Shown piece by piece: positions 22,901 to 33,529 of a DNA stretch of 64,000 bases. Source of the stretch: Angiostrongylus vasorum (lineage: Eukaryota > Nematoda > Chromadorea > Rhabditida > Metastrongylidae); assembly GCA_018806985.1 (NCBI GenBank), contig JADANN010000305.1, forward strand, positions 1 through 64,000, given 5' to 3'. How positions within the stretch are numbered: the stretch's first letter is position 1; each line of letters begins with the position of its first letter. The notes beneath the pieces are model-generated. The model saw only the letters and a list, made by a program, of their open reading frames with translations, did not search any database and was not told the origin of the DNA. The position numbers were made by a program, and so were the translations under genes.

Positions 22901-24285
22901 GGTATACTTTTATAGTAATAACCACATCCAATCTTCCTCATATCACTTGCCCATCTTGCATTGTATGAACGTTTCCATCCTATCTTTCCTCGCACAAATC
23001 ATTCTCTGTATCATGTTATGGCACTTCAAGGGTACGCGCCTACTCCGTAGGATATTTTTGCACCTCTTCATCTCGATTTAGCATTTCAACCATCTATGTA
23101 CTATAGATATACCTCTTCCTGTTTACTGTTGTACTCTGGTGTATCCATTTATGAGCCACAGCCAACTGTAGCCATCCTACAGTTGGCTGAGTCCAACCGC
23201 GTATTGGCTATTGTTCTCTTGATGCACAACAACAATGTTCTCCACTTCTTAGCTACAATGCTTCGCGGCCGGCTGTGTGCAATGCTATTATTTCGCTAGC
23301 TTAGCACCATAAAAGTACTGTGTGAGATATTTTAGAATTGCCAGTCCACTGACTTGTTCTGTGTAATATCTCTACCAATCGGTCACCTTGTTTCTTATAT
23401 TTTTACACTGATGGTATGATTATTGCCATTCCGCTATTGTTGGATTACTGTTATTAAATAAAAGTTCAATTCTCAAAGCTTGCGATTTTGCTCTGTGACA
23501 AACAGGAAAACTCACACGTGGGAGCTACCTACGAAGTCGAGCTGCTTACATAGTAATAAGATCTGCTAGTATTTATTTGGTGCCGAGAACTGACTCATAG
23601 AGATAATTTCCAATGGCAACTGCCTGGTCGTGGCGCATTGGCCTACTAGGTGCTACAGCAACAGTTTCATCGGTAACGATATACACACATCAGTGATCTT
23701 CTAGCCTCCATTATTTCGTGATAGTTTGTCAGGTTTCCTGTTTTCTAGCTATTTCTTTGAAATCGAAAAAAAGCTGTCACACGGTAGGGTAGATTAATGG
23801 CACGAAAGCGAGATACCTTAAAACTAGTGCGTATTTTTATCCTTGTATTGTGTAGGGAAAACGGTAGACGTCGTCTACGATTAATACCCAAAATAAGGAG
23901 GATAATTGCTAGAAAAGAGTTATTTACGTGTTGTTTTGAATGTTAGGGTGGGGTTCGTTGCTCTTCACTAGTTACCTCACTGCTTAACGATTTTCGGGTA
24001 AACTGGAGCATTCCACTTTTAGAGCAGTGGATCTCTTTCTTACTAAAAGAGCCAATGTTTCTCTCGAATTTCTGAAATGATAGCTGTGCTAGAAATTGCT
24101 CAGATGGGACCACATGTATCATTGTAAATGGGGGTGACGATTTCCTAACTTTTCAATAGATTCCTTCCCGTACAGCACCGAGCCATTCCTAGCAAAAAAT
24201 TCTGTTCAAAAGGAACCTCGTGATAAATTCTTTGCATGGATGATACTGCCGGTGGGTGAACCGTTTCCAGTATGCTGTAGTTCCA
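19985..24285. repeat. Right outer arm of giant inverted repeat
   Basis: Reverse complement of 1-4300. Base 24285 pairs with base 1, so this arm may extend further right than can be tested here. It carries the same internal modules as the left arm in mirror order: a hammerhead-like motif (22777-22815, minus), a hairpin near 23157-23190, and the SL1-repeat-like module (23455-23610, plus). No PLE sits at its inner edge, unlike the left arm. Confidence 0.96.
23455..23610 (+). repeat. Diverged copy of the SL1-bearing repeat (right arm)
   Basis: Degenerate SL1-like region (about 23466-23490), then CTACGAAGTCGAGCTGCTT, then TGGTGCCGAGAACTGACTC at about 23579. This is the same order as the 32-kb minus-strand copy. 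The TGG start of the last block resembles a retroelement primer-binding site, but no LTR was demonstrated. Confidence 0.55.
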
Positions 24286-24439
24286 CATTTATAAACACCA
24301 ACCATGAACGATGAAGACCACAGGGAGTAGAAACTTGACTAGCAATATTATTTTATGACGTATTCAGTAAGCTCTTTGTCTTACTGAAGCTATCAGTTTT
24401 AGAGAATTCAGTTTCTTGAAGAGATTTTTCCATTAGTTT

Positions 24440-24775
24440 TTCTAGTTATAACCATTTCTTAACTTATTACTTACTGTTTACTCTTTTTAATGGCAGGGTA
24501 TATTGCGAAATATAACTCCAATGATGCTGAGATATTTGCAAAAACTGCGGACCGCAGGTTTGTGAGTTGGGGAACGAATGCGCTATTGTCCTTTCCGGGG
24601 CGTAACGCGTTCACCACCACACCATGCGGGTCCTTCGTTTCATTCCTGCTGACGGGTGATTGCTGATGGCAGAAGATCGATAGAACTAGCTGAACAGGTT
24701 CGTTCCCTACCGCACACACCTGCAGCCCGGAGTTTTGCAAATATCTCAGTATCATTAAAACCATTTCTCTTCTCT
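24440..24775. repeat. SINE2 copies flanking the right arm
   Basis: A minus-strand copy (24445-24650: tail ATAACTCCAATGATGCTGAG, head ACCACACCATGCGGGTCC in plus reading) is followed by a plus-strand 3' fragment (24690-24775). An overlapping minus-strand open frame of 133 codons is an artefact of this repeat. Confidence 0.72.
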
Positions 24776-24799
24776 CATTCGAGGATTTTTCTTGTAGTG

Positions 24800-25520
24800 T
24801 CGCTCGTTGTACAAATCGATTTACATCGATGTTCGACGTCAGAGAGAATATTCGAGAAAGAGTAGTTAACAAATTTTCTTACTGCACTGGTTATCGCCTT
24901 AAACAAGTACGTTGTATAAAAAGACGTTAGGAAATAGTAATAGGGTTACCCTGATTGCCCTTTAAGCCACGTTCGTACGATGATACGAACTATCTCAGTT
25001 GATAGGAAGGAAGACTTACACATGTTACCTTGATAAATCTTGCAACAAAAGACGGTATTTGAGTCATGGAAAAGGCCAGCGTAACTTCCGGCAAAAAGAA
25101 GTCAATGAGGCCGTTGCTTAGCTCCTTATTTGTTTGGGAAGCATATACGTTCCAATAGTTTGCACTTTTGTCTTGACCAGGGTGTGTTACTTAGTTCGAA
25201 ACTGCGATTTGCAGTTGGAGGTTCATAAACAGGAACCATTCCTGGCAACAAAAGGTAGTTCTACACCAATATGAGCTTGGTGTAGGTACGCTGCCATATT
25301 GGCCGAAACCTATTGAGATGACGTGCCTTCATCCAATCCACAACGGCTGTAGCCTGTATGCAGTGACGACCTGGAGTAAATGCAGTCTGAATGAAAACAT
25401 GAATAAACCGCCACCAGAGAAGTGGAATTTGTGCTGGAGAACACATAATTTTTTGTGAAGAGAGTCAATTCAACTATTCAGTCGGTCTCTCATGCTATTG
25501 AAACTTATGACGTCATAAAA
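24800..25520. other. No gene recognised
   Basis: AT-rich, with no repeat family or coding motif identified beyond SINE2 remnants at its left edge. Confidence 0.4.
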
Positions 25521-25521
25521 A

Positions 25522-25803
25522 AAAGGATAAAGGATAGAGCTCTCGGCGTTTATCAATCCCCTGAGGGATGCACCATGCATTCGACTTCATTAAGCACTAC
25601 TGGAGGTGAATGAATGCATATCTGGCCTTTACAATCATTCCCCTTGGCTTGCCAATACATCGAGCCAGTGCTGCTATCCTCCCAGGCAAGTCTGGCACAA
25701 TTTGCCGACCCGCGGAGGGATGGAAGACTTGGACCATGGGCGCGGGGATCCATTCCACGTGTGTATCGCAGTGGTGCCTCCTACCACTGCGCCACACGCA
25801 TCC
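25522..25803 (-). repeat. SINE1 copy, full length
   Basis: Minus orientation. The poly-A-like run and GGATAAAGGATAGAGCTC at 25518-25545 form the tail. The head reads GTGTGGCGCAGTGG with GTGGAATGGATCCCC (25740-25800). One of the least damaged copies. Confidence 0.83.
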
Positions 25804-26419
25804 CTTATCTGTGTTGCTCCAATTTTAGTATATGTTCAGGAATGACCATTCCTGACTAAATATGACATCATAGCATGATAAAAAACACCCTATTGATCAG
25901 CCTAATCATATCTTAAAATTACTTCAGGTATGTACGTGTACATCCGCTAATTTGCCTAATGGTGAAACCGTGGTAAGGCAGAATGGGTACAGAAACTGCT
26001 TGTCATGGGAATTTATTAAAGTGGCAAAGGTTAAACTGCATTAAAAACCGAATAAAAAGGGCGTGTAGCTTTGAGTTTGGCTTTTGGTATCGACATAGTT
26101 TGCTTAGTTATTTGATTATCTCCCAAATCAATTGACTTTTTTTTGGGTGCAAAGATTGAGCATCACTCATTTGATCTGAGTCTTCACTCGTCTTCGTCGC
26201 ACAGCAGAGGTTCCAGATGGCTACCACTCGATATAATGGAATAGTTCTGGGTGAGAAGATACCCGAATATGGATTGCTAATCGCTTACAGAATAGATTTG
26301 TGTCTTACTTGTCTTCCTGGTTGTTCTTCTGACTGACGATCCTTGAGCGATTCATTGTGTACTGCAATGTTAACATGCTCTATGGCACATATCGGCACTT
26401 ATGCATGAGAATTATTACT

Positions 26420-26608
26420 ATTGTCAGAACTCCGGACCGCAGGTGTGGTGGTGAGCGCGCTACTCCCCGGAAAGGACAATAGCGCGTTCGTTCCCACCGT
26501 AGACACCTGGGGTCCGGAGTTTTGCAGATATCTCAGCATCATTAAAGTTATATTTCGCAATACATACACTGCCGTTAAAAAGAACAGGCAGTAAATAATA
26601 AGTTAAAA
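26420..26608 (+). repeat. SINE2 copy
   Basis: Plus orientation: GTGGTGGTGAGCGCGCTACT, GCGTTCGTTCCCACC, CAGATATCTCAGCATCATTA, and an AT-rich tail with GGCAGTAAATAATAAGTTAA. Confidence 0.75.
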
Positions 26609-26649
26609 ACTATTGTCGGAATTATAGTGCGAATAATTGAAATAATATT

Positions 26650-26930
26650 TCACAAAAGGTAGAGTTTACCGAGCGGTTAGAGGTGCCAGGCAATAAGCAC
26701 ATACTCGCTTGTTCGATCCCTATTAAACTGTCATCGGTCGTCAAATTGACATTAAACTTCCGTGGAAGGGTGAAAAAAACGCCGTCTGTATTCATGAGCA
26801 GGCCCATTTTAAGCCATTATATAGGCCAAATTTAAATTTTATCACCTCTACGTTGATCGATGAAGTCTAAAGGATGACGCATTACTCAGGGACTGGTAAA
26901 AGCTGGGCGCTTTATCGACCCCCCTTTTTA
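26650..26930 (+). repeat. SINE1 copy with the clearest tRNA-like head
   Basis: The head contains ACCGAGCGGTTAGAGGTG (A box of the Leu/Ser tRNA type) and GTTCGATCCC (B box) at 26660-26735. The body (AAGCCATTATATAGGCCAAA, TCACCTCTACGTTGATCGAT) and 3' part (GCATTACTCAGGGACTGG, GCGCTTTATCG) align with other SINE1 copies. This links the family to a tRNA ancestor. Confidence 0.72.
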
Positions 26931-28110
26931 CCCGAAAGATATGAGTGAATTGTTATAGCTAAGCCTATTCGCCTAATCCACTCCCCTATAGTTGCCATGT
27001 TGTGCGAACGCACCATGTTGTTTATAATGACTAACTTATGTTATGCCACTGATTACTCGATGTGATTTGACGTGTTTTTTTCTTCTTCAAAATCTTCCGT
27101 CACCATCAAATTTCTGACTAATCGAACGTGCTTTGCATGAGATGCGCTTGTCTGCACCTATTGATCAGGAACATGCCGTTTTCGTTCAGGGCACAAATAT
27201 GTTGGATCTAGTGGAACCGATTTCCTTTCAAAATTTTGTGCATGCACAGGTGATGATAACGTGTTGATAGCGGACGACGGTCGGTGATCGACTAATCCGT
27301 GCTGATAGCGAATGTCATGGGTGTTTTTTAGAAGTTGAAAAGCGTGGAACTTTTGTGAAGGCCGGAGCAATATCAACTGTGCTATCTGTATGGGACATTT
27401 TCAAACAGTCCAGTAAAAATCACATTTCAAAGCAAACGAGCAAGAATAAAGATATTTGGATTCCTGATTTTTAGCTCTAGGAAGCGGTTGTGCTCAAAAA
27501 ACTGCAAGTTCTTCGAAACTAATGGTCTTTTAAGGTTGAAGTATGTCACACAGTTCTCCTCTGCGCTCTTTCTATTTTTTCTTCTCAGAATTTTTTTTAA
27601 CAGACAAGGTTGTTTCGTTCGAGAGATGACCTTTTTTCCTAAGAATACAGAATGTTATTTATCAAGACCAATGAAAGAGAGCTGCCAAGGAACACTCAGA
27701 GAATCTTTTTCCTACAACTGGAAATAGTAACTGTCGTTTTCGCTACGACAATAACAATCAAACTAAAAAGCAATCTTGTTGTTCAATGACACACCTTCAA
27801 AATGGGATATTTCACCCGTTTTTATTGCCTTTGGAAAAAAATTAGCCCACACAGAAGTGATTACAACAGGTAATCAGGATTGGATATGAGAAAGTGTCTG
27901 TCTAAATCTGTGTTTCCACGAAAATTGTCTAAATTTACAAGAGCCATTTGCAAAATCCATGTGCTACTCTATCGAGGATATAGCATCCTACTTTTGTGAC
28001 AAGCTTCTAGTGAATGCGCCATGAAAGAAACCACGTACCCCTTAGTCCTGGACTTTGCGGTCAATCTACACTGGAACCTACAATTCTGAAAGTTACTTGA
28101 TACTTGATAT
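26931..28110. other. No gene confidently recognised
   Basis: A minus-strand frame at 27158-27376 (72 codons, blocks HAFQLLKNTHDIRY and RKSVPLDPTYLCPERK) and a plus-strand frame at 27488-27727 are unassigned. No domain or splice evidence is strong enough to call a gene. Confidence 0.35.
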
Positions 28111-28112
28111 TT

Positions 28113-28487
28113 GAACAGTCCGTCCTCACTAGTTGTGCGGGCCCCAGCATAATCACTATTTTTCGGAGATTTGCTGGTTAAGCCACTGTGGTTCCCTGGA
28201 ATCTCGAGGACACCCTGGCCAAAGTCTGCTCCAGGTCATCACCACGACATGCAGTCGCAGCCCTTGTGATTGTGAGGGAGATTTGTCACTATGCGACTTT
28301 GATGCCAGGATGGTGGTGGATCCTGGTATTCGTTTACTCTTAGCTAGACTTCCTGATGGAAACGCCGGACTCCTTCTCAGCTTGGGAGACCCTGCCGGGC
28401 AGGACGAATCCCTCCGCTGAGCATCGCAGTCCGACACCCAGGAACACCTCCTAGCCACGATGAGGCGGTAAACCATTGGGAGGATTC
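28113..28487 (+). repeat. Dispersed repeat family R3, copy 1
   Basis: About 370 bp. Blocks in order: GTCCTCACTAGTTGTGCGGG, TTTTCGGAGATTTGCTGG, CTGGCCAAAGTCTGCTCCAG, TGGTGGATCCTGGTATTCG, GACTCCTTCTCAGCTTGGGA, GAGGCGGTAAACCATTGGG. Other copies at 29146-29467 (minus), 43846-44236 (minus) and 61818-62125 (plus). No coding potential, so probably a short non-autonomous element. Confidence 0.85.
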
Positions 28488-29145
28488 TGAAAATTACGTA
28501 GAGGAAAAGAAAACCAGCTTGGTTTTGGAATTTAAATTTTTTGTGTAAAGTTTTCATTTTAGCAAAGCAATTTCTAACTAGAAAATAAACCATGGGGGAC
28601 ACGGCAATGTGAAATTTAGTGAAAGAAAATCCTACCGATGTTACTGAATTATGAGCACTTTTACCGCCTTACTTACAGTTCTTCGTGCACTGCAGGGACT
28701 TTTTTGCATTATCCATCTTCTGTGGTACGGATCCTAGCGTTTTTTCTATTTTTTTCTGGTTTTCTCTCCACCATCCGTGAAGGTCTTCGAAGTCCTCGCT
28801 TGTGGGTTTTGCAACTTCATGACGATTGTTGCCTTCCTTATTCACTGAAGGCTGGTCGAGTCTCACTGCCTCCATGTGCAAGTCGATCTTGGCATACTAT
28901 GCATTTGGGACACCCCTTGGGTGCAGTGTATCGGGGAAAACACGTATTTTCAGATGGTGATAAATAAATAACCAATGAGGTAATGCATGAATAAAACGAC
29001 CCCACTAGGGAATGTCTTTTTATCGAGGGCACTACTTGATTGAAAAGTGCTGAATAACGTTGTTATAGGCATGATGGGAACAGCGAACAATGCCACTAAG
29101 ATGCAGAATCAATCTATAGTCATCCAATGCTTTCCACAACAGGGA

Positions 29146-29467
29146 GTGCAGATTCATCCCCTGCCTGCAGGGTCTCCAAAGCTGAGAAGGAGTCCGGCGT
29201 TTCTATCAGGAAGCCTAGCTAAGAGTAAACCAATACCAGGATCCACCACCGTCCTAGTATCAAACATCAAACTATTCCAATGGTGGCAAATCTACCTCTG
29301 ATCCACTAGGGTGGCAACGGCCTGCAATGGTGGCGAGCTGGGGCAGACTTTGGCCAAGCTCATCTCGGGGCACCAGGGAGCCAAAATGGCTAAACCAATA
29401 AAACTCCGAAAAGTGGAGATTATGCTTGGCCCGCACGACCAGTGAGGACGGGCGGTCCAAGTGTCTT
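29146..29467 (-). repeat. Dispersed repeat family R3, copy 2
   Basis: Minus orientation; begins with the TTGGACCGCCCGTCCTCACT block at its 3' coordinate end and stops in the GAGAAGGAGTCCGGCG region. The copy is truncated relative to 28113-28487. Confidence 0.83.
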
Positions 29468-29992
29468 GAAGCATTTACTAAACGAAACATCTTGTAATTG
29501 TAGCTGTACGTAACCTTATTCATGGTTTTACAGTGTGTTGCCACCTATTCTTATCTCAACTCTACTTTGTGGTTTTGGTGCTTTTATTATTATTATTCTC
29601 CTAAGAAATCTTGAAGGCAGTGAATACAAACTACGGAGTGTTAAAGTTCAGCGTTTTGTGTGCATGTACACTGCAGCCCCTTACTATTTAACAGGTTGTA
29701 TCTGTGAGCGGACGATGCTTGCGTTAAAGCAGCTCTGCCATTGAACTGACTTTATGTGAATTTTGGACAATGGAAGGGAAGTTGGTAGTTTGTCACACTT
29801 CGGCAGTCCTCTGGACGACAAAAGAGTACATGCTCTTCACTTGAACAATAACACGGTCTTGCTGGTCTTCCAATGAGTAGGAACCTTGCATGCAGACAGG
29901 TTACGTGTGAAGAGCCGAGCCAGTGTGTTTACGAGGACTGGCGGAAGGTTCTTCAGGTGCTCTCATCATATCCTGTTTGGGCCTGGTGCTGT

Positions 29993-30247
29993 TCAACTTT
30001 TCACCGACGAAATGGCATGTCGGATTTCGGAAGGGAGAACCGGTGGTACAACACATCCATCCTCCTTTATTTCATATGACGGGAGGTGGACGTCGCTATC
30101 GAAGAGATCCGAGTAGTATTCGTGAATAATTTTCTTCATTGCCTTTCTGGACGCTGTAACTGTTCCGTCTGGGCGTCGGAGTGCAATCATTTTGGTCATG
30201 TAATTGACGATGCTTCGGTGGGCTTTGCGAATGCTTTTTCCAGCCAA
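29993..30247 (-). pseudogene. RTE-C linker before the reverse transcriptase
   Basis: Minus frame with GKSIRKAHRSIVNYMTKMIA, RPDGTVTASRKAMKKIIHEY and EIRHAISSVKS. It corresponds to 11815-12060 of RTE-A. It precedes a frameshifted GPDRI/STGQD finger motif near 29960. Confidence 0.8.
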
Positions 30248-30665
30248 TGCATCGTCGACAATTGATGCTGCTCTTATATCTTTAAGATCTTCTTTTATCG
30301 CCTGTCTGCACTGTTTTGCAAGTTCGGACGTTAGTTTGCGGTTACCTGCACCTTATGCGAATCGAGGTTGGCGTATCAGCTCGAGTGTTTCTGGGGACAG
30401 ACGTCTCTTGGTGATTTTCGAACTTTCAGTTCTCATAGCGCTAACGTGAAAATGTTGAATGAGCGGATCGTATTCTTCATGGGATGTTATCAACAACGGC
30501 ATCTTCCAACCAGCCGACTAATGAATTGAATAAGTCTCTGTACATGGTGGTTCTGGGACTTCGGTTTTTGAATTTAGCGGCTTTTTCTCTTTCCGCGAGA
30601 AATAGAATCTGCACGAAGGAGACGATGGTCTGACACGTAGAATTTTGGGACAACATAGATATCGG

Positions 30666-31028
30666 TTAGGTCAAAAACCTTTCATTTACTATGATGTCGT
30701 CTATTTCATTATGGTACTCTCCATTGGGAGACTCTGACGTCCACCGTTGAGGGTGGCTGTTCTGGAATTGCGAGTTAGCATGGATGGTCTTGGTCGCCAT
30801 GATAAACTCAGATAACCGCTCACCCTGTTCGTTCCATTCTAATCCACGGTTTCCAATGTGAGGTTCTTCAGACGTTCTTCTTGGTCCAGTCTTGGTGTTG
30901 AAATCTCCAATGATGACCTTGAAGAATGTATGGTCTTCTCTGTAGAACTTCTCCAAGTCCATATAGAACGGTTCGACTTCTTCTTCGTCATAGTTTGATG
31001 TTGGCGCGTAAACGACGAACATTGTCAA
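30666..31028 (-). pseudogene. AP-endonuclease segment of RTE-C
   Basis: A continuous 120-codon frame: [37 protein letters not shown] (GDFN motif), [40 protein letters not shown]. This is the longest uninterrupted RTE coding stretch in the window. The upstream part continues in another frame at 31052-31327 (SIEHLLILARRIRYDVIGLA and following), so at least one frameshift separates them. Confidence 0.88.
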
Positions 31029-31884
31029 AGCCGGTATTGATCCACATCTTTTTAATCGTAAACGTCCGATTCGGGTTGGATGCTTTTCGAATGAATCGAT
31101 GTTAATGGATAAACTCGTGTTGGTATGAATGCCGACGCCGCCGACTCCTCTACTGTCGCCTGTGCGGCGTTGAAAGGGTGGCGTCTTCTCGTCTCTGCCA
31201 GGCCGATGACGTCATACCTTATCCTTCTTGCTAGAATGAGCAAGTGTTCTATCGAGGACTTGGATGCAAGTGCATCGAGGACTGTACGTGCATAGTAGAT
31301 AGAGATCGTTACCGTAGTTCGTTGCAATTTAAGAATCTTTCATTGGCCGTGAGATTTTAGCAGCCTCTCAGTACTCGTCCTACCCAACGCTGCCGAACTG
31401 AGGGCTCTTTCAGAGTCAGGGGAATGAGGTCCCGTTTTGTTTTTTTTTATTGTGTTTAGCATTTTGATACCCACGTATTGCTTGCTGGGCTCTGAACGTG
31501 GGGGTTGGGTAAAGTCACGGGTAGCTTTCCATGCTCTCCCAAAGTGGACATGGAGCTCATTTGCTGGAGACGACTCTTAACCGCCTCCCATATACTTCCC
31601 TGTCACTTGATTGCAGCCTATGGCCGAATTGACTCGTAGAATACAATCCGCATAAGCGAGAACGCACCCACACACGGATGCACGAATACGCTTCGTAAAT
31701 ACAGAAAGTATGTGCTAAATCGGCGCAGCAGAAACACGGAGTCCATCCCCTGGATCCAGCTGCCTCTCAGGGAAGCAAAGGCCGCTTCTGGTTCGCGATT
31801 AACCCTCTATCCGTCACCTGGGGACGCGCCACGTAGCCTCGCGACTAACAGGCTCCAGATCCCTCATGTGAAGGGAGATCCGTG

Positions 31885-32025
31885 GTCGCCAGACAAGGAT
31901 TTGCTTTTGATAGGATTACAGGACGCTGCTGGAAATCCCTATCATTGCGTGCGTTTTAGCGGTGACACTTCACAAGGGGACATGACGACTAGTCTCTAGT
32001 AATGCAGCTGCTGGTGGAATATAGG
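31885..32025 (+). repeat. R4 repeat fragment
   Basis: GTCGCCAGACAAGGATTTG, GCGGTGACACTTCACAAGGG and GACATGACGACTAGTCTCTA align with 49845-49970 of the R4 repeat. The RTE-C 5' end abuts it, suggesting RTE-C inserted into an R4 copy. Confidence 0.6.
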
Positions 32026-32044
32026 CCTTCGAGTCAGTTCTCGG

Positions 32045-32185
32045 CACCGTATAACCACCAGCTTTAAGCAGAATGCTCGACTTCGTGAGAAGACGCTACG
32101 CGGGACTTTTTCGTAGTTGTTACGAGCAATATCTCAAACTTGGGTAATTAAACCGCTTAATACGCAAATACAACGTTAATACAAC
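32045..32185 (-). repeat. SL1-bearing repeat, copy with perfect SL1
   Basis: On the minus strand: ACAACGTTGTATTTGCGTAT-like upstream part, then 22 nt identical to nematode SL1 (32154-32133), then ATATTGCTCGTAAC..., CACGAAGTCGAGC, and CGGTGCCGAGAACTGACTC. Homology with the 34.5-kb copy extends upstream of SL1, so the leader lies inside the repeat, not at its edge. Confidence 0.8.
32133..32154 (-). other. Exact 22-nt match to spliced leader SL1
   Basis: The minus strand begins GGTTTAATTACC and ends CAAGTTTGAG with nothing inserted or changed across 22 nt. SL1 is the conserved leader trans-spliced onto nematode mRNAs. It is not followed by the GT donor or an Sm site, so this is not an SL RNA gene. 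It looks like a leader captured from a trans-spliced transcript or carried by a retroelement. Confidence 0.92.
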
Positions 32186-33529
32186 AGTAATATCGACGGA
32201 GACCTACTGGCACACAAATCAGGCAAGTTCAAATCTACGAGGTGCTGTACCTACTAATGAAGTGAGGCTTACAAAGGCATAAGAGTATTGTAAATAATAC
32301 TGTTACAACATTAGTACTATGGTAACAGCAACTTGGTAACAATGACAAATAAGGGGGGTGCGGATGATGACGCCCGCATTAGCGCGTACAGTGGCCCAGA
32401 TGTCGAGGGCTAAGAAAAACAGAACAGTCAAATGAAGATAAGCCGTGCGTTAGGCTGCGCTAGAGGTCATATGTACAGCGGTCAGGTGTACTTTGACACT
32501 GATTGATGAGGATAGCAAATTACCTCAGCATCGATGGTGGAAGTGACTACGAATGAGAAGAGTCATCTGAGGAACACGGTCAGGCGGCTGGTATTGGATA
32601 ACGACATGTCTGCAACGTGAAGTTTGAGCATCGATGGGTGCCACCATTGCCTAAAATATCGTGGGCCAGAAAGATAACTACTGAGAAATGAGAAGCCTAT
32701 AGCGGCTTATCAAATACACAGCATGAGTTGGCCGGGTCAGCGGCCTTGTACGCATGGCGTACCGTGTGGGAGGAATGGTACATGCCACCGATGGTGTTGC
32801 AGACAGAACGCATTTTAGGATAGCCGCCGCTACTGACAACGCACCGCAGATCAATTGATAAACAATGAACAGTGACACTAGGATGAGGATCAGGATGATG
32901 ATGACGATACACTGAGCTGGTGGGAAACGTGACGTAGTGACGATGATGCGAAGTTAACGTACAATTCGCAACTGTCATTCAATAATGATATGATGAGTCT
33001 AATGTACAGTACTGACTATGTGCATTTTAAGTTAATAACTGCGGTAATCTACATTGGTGACACACGAAATCAATACGGTACGGATCTAAGAAGCGGACGA
33101 GCCCTGACAGGGGTTCACCTGGAGAACAATTCACGAAGCTATTTATATGCTTCCGGAGAAGGCGGTATTTGGCACAGGTCCAGCATCATTACCGAAAACA
33201 TTCGTCGGCTACCTCTCCAAATCCTCTCAAATATACTAAGGTCAGCTGCCAGACGACTGCTCTCGCAAGCATCCTCATGCACTTCTTGTTATTGTACGCA
33301 CGATAACTTTTGGACAGTAATAACAAACAACAAGTTCAGATTCTAAGAATGGGTTTGCATAACAATACTGTTTATAGCGATCGAAGTTCCTTAGCACGGG
33401 ATCAAGATATTTACGTTCTACGACATTTGCTAGGCAACTTGTGAAAACTGGATATGACACTTATTTCCGAAACATACAGTCATGCAAAGATAGAAATAGA
33501 TATAGAAGGAAAATAGAAACTATTCTGGG
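32186..33529. other. Spacer between inverted SL1-bearing repeats; no gene recognised
   Basis: Contains short open frames on both strands (for example 32697-32978 minus and 32990-33346 plus) without recognisable domains. The GATGATGACG-rich stretch at 32880-32945 is low complexity. Confidence 0.4.

Larger units (their letters stand above)
29840..31884 (-). mobile_element. RTE-type retrotransposon, 5' half (RTE-C)
   Basis: Minus-strand copy with an intact-looking 5' edge at about 31884 (same CACGGATCTCCC start as RTE-A), a 5' leader (31884-31340), an endonuclease (31330-30660) and the first part of the reverse transcriptase (to 29840). It then stops abruptly, so the 3' half is missing, the reverse of usual 5' truncation. 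It adjoins an R4 repeat fragment at 31885. Confidence 0.88.

Noticed and set aside
23579..23610. LTR retrotransposon primer-binding site (TGGTGCCGAGAACTGACTC)
   Set aside because: No matching LTR pair, gag or pol was found nearby, and the TGG start is not conserved in the 32-kb copy. Kept only as a possibility.
1..24285. Palindrome as a simple assembly artefact
   Set aside because: Small indels between arms, a diverged inner continuation, and one-sided PLE, RTE, SINE and GA insertions argue against a mis-joined duplicate. It cannot be fully excluded without spanning reads.
1..24285. Polinton/Maverick or other giant DNA transposon with long terminal inverted repeats
   Set aside because: No integrase, polymerase B, packaging ATPase or capsid-like frames lie between the arms; the spacer holds only retroelement debris and unassigned DNA.
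24471..24872. A 133-codon minus-strand open frame
   Set aside because: Most of it is the SINE2 copy plus its flank; the same peptide blocks appear at other SINE2 copies with stops.
26655..26735. Functional tRNA gene
   Set aside because: A and B boxes are present but the acceptor and anticodon arms do not pair, and the sequence continues into the SINE1 body.
32045..32154. SL RNA gene
   Set aside because: The 22-nt leader is perfect, but there is no GT donor after it, no Sm-binding site and no SL RNA stem-loops downstream.
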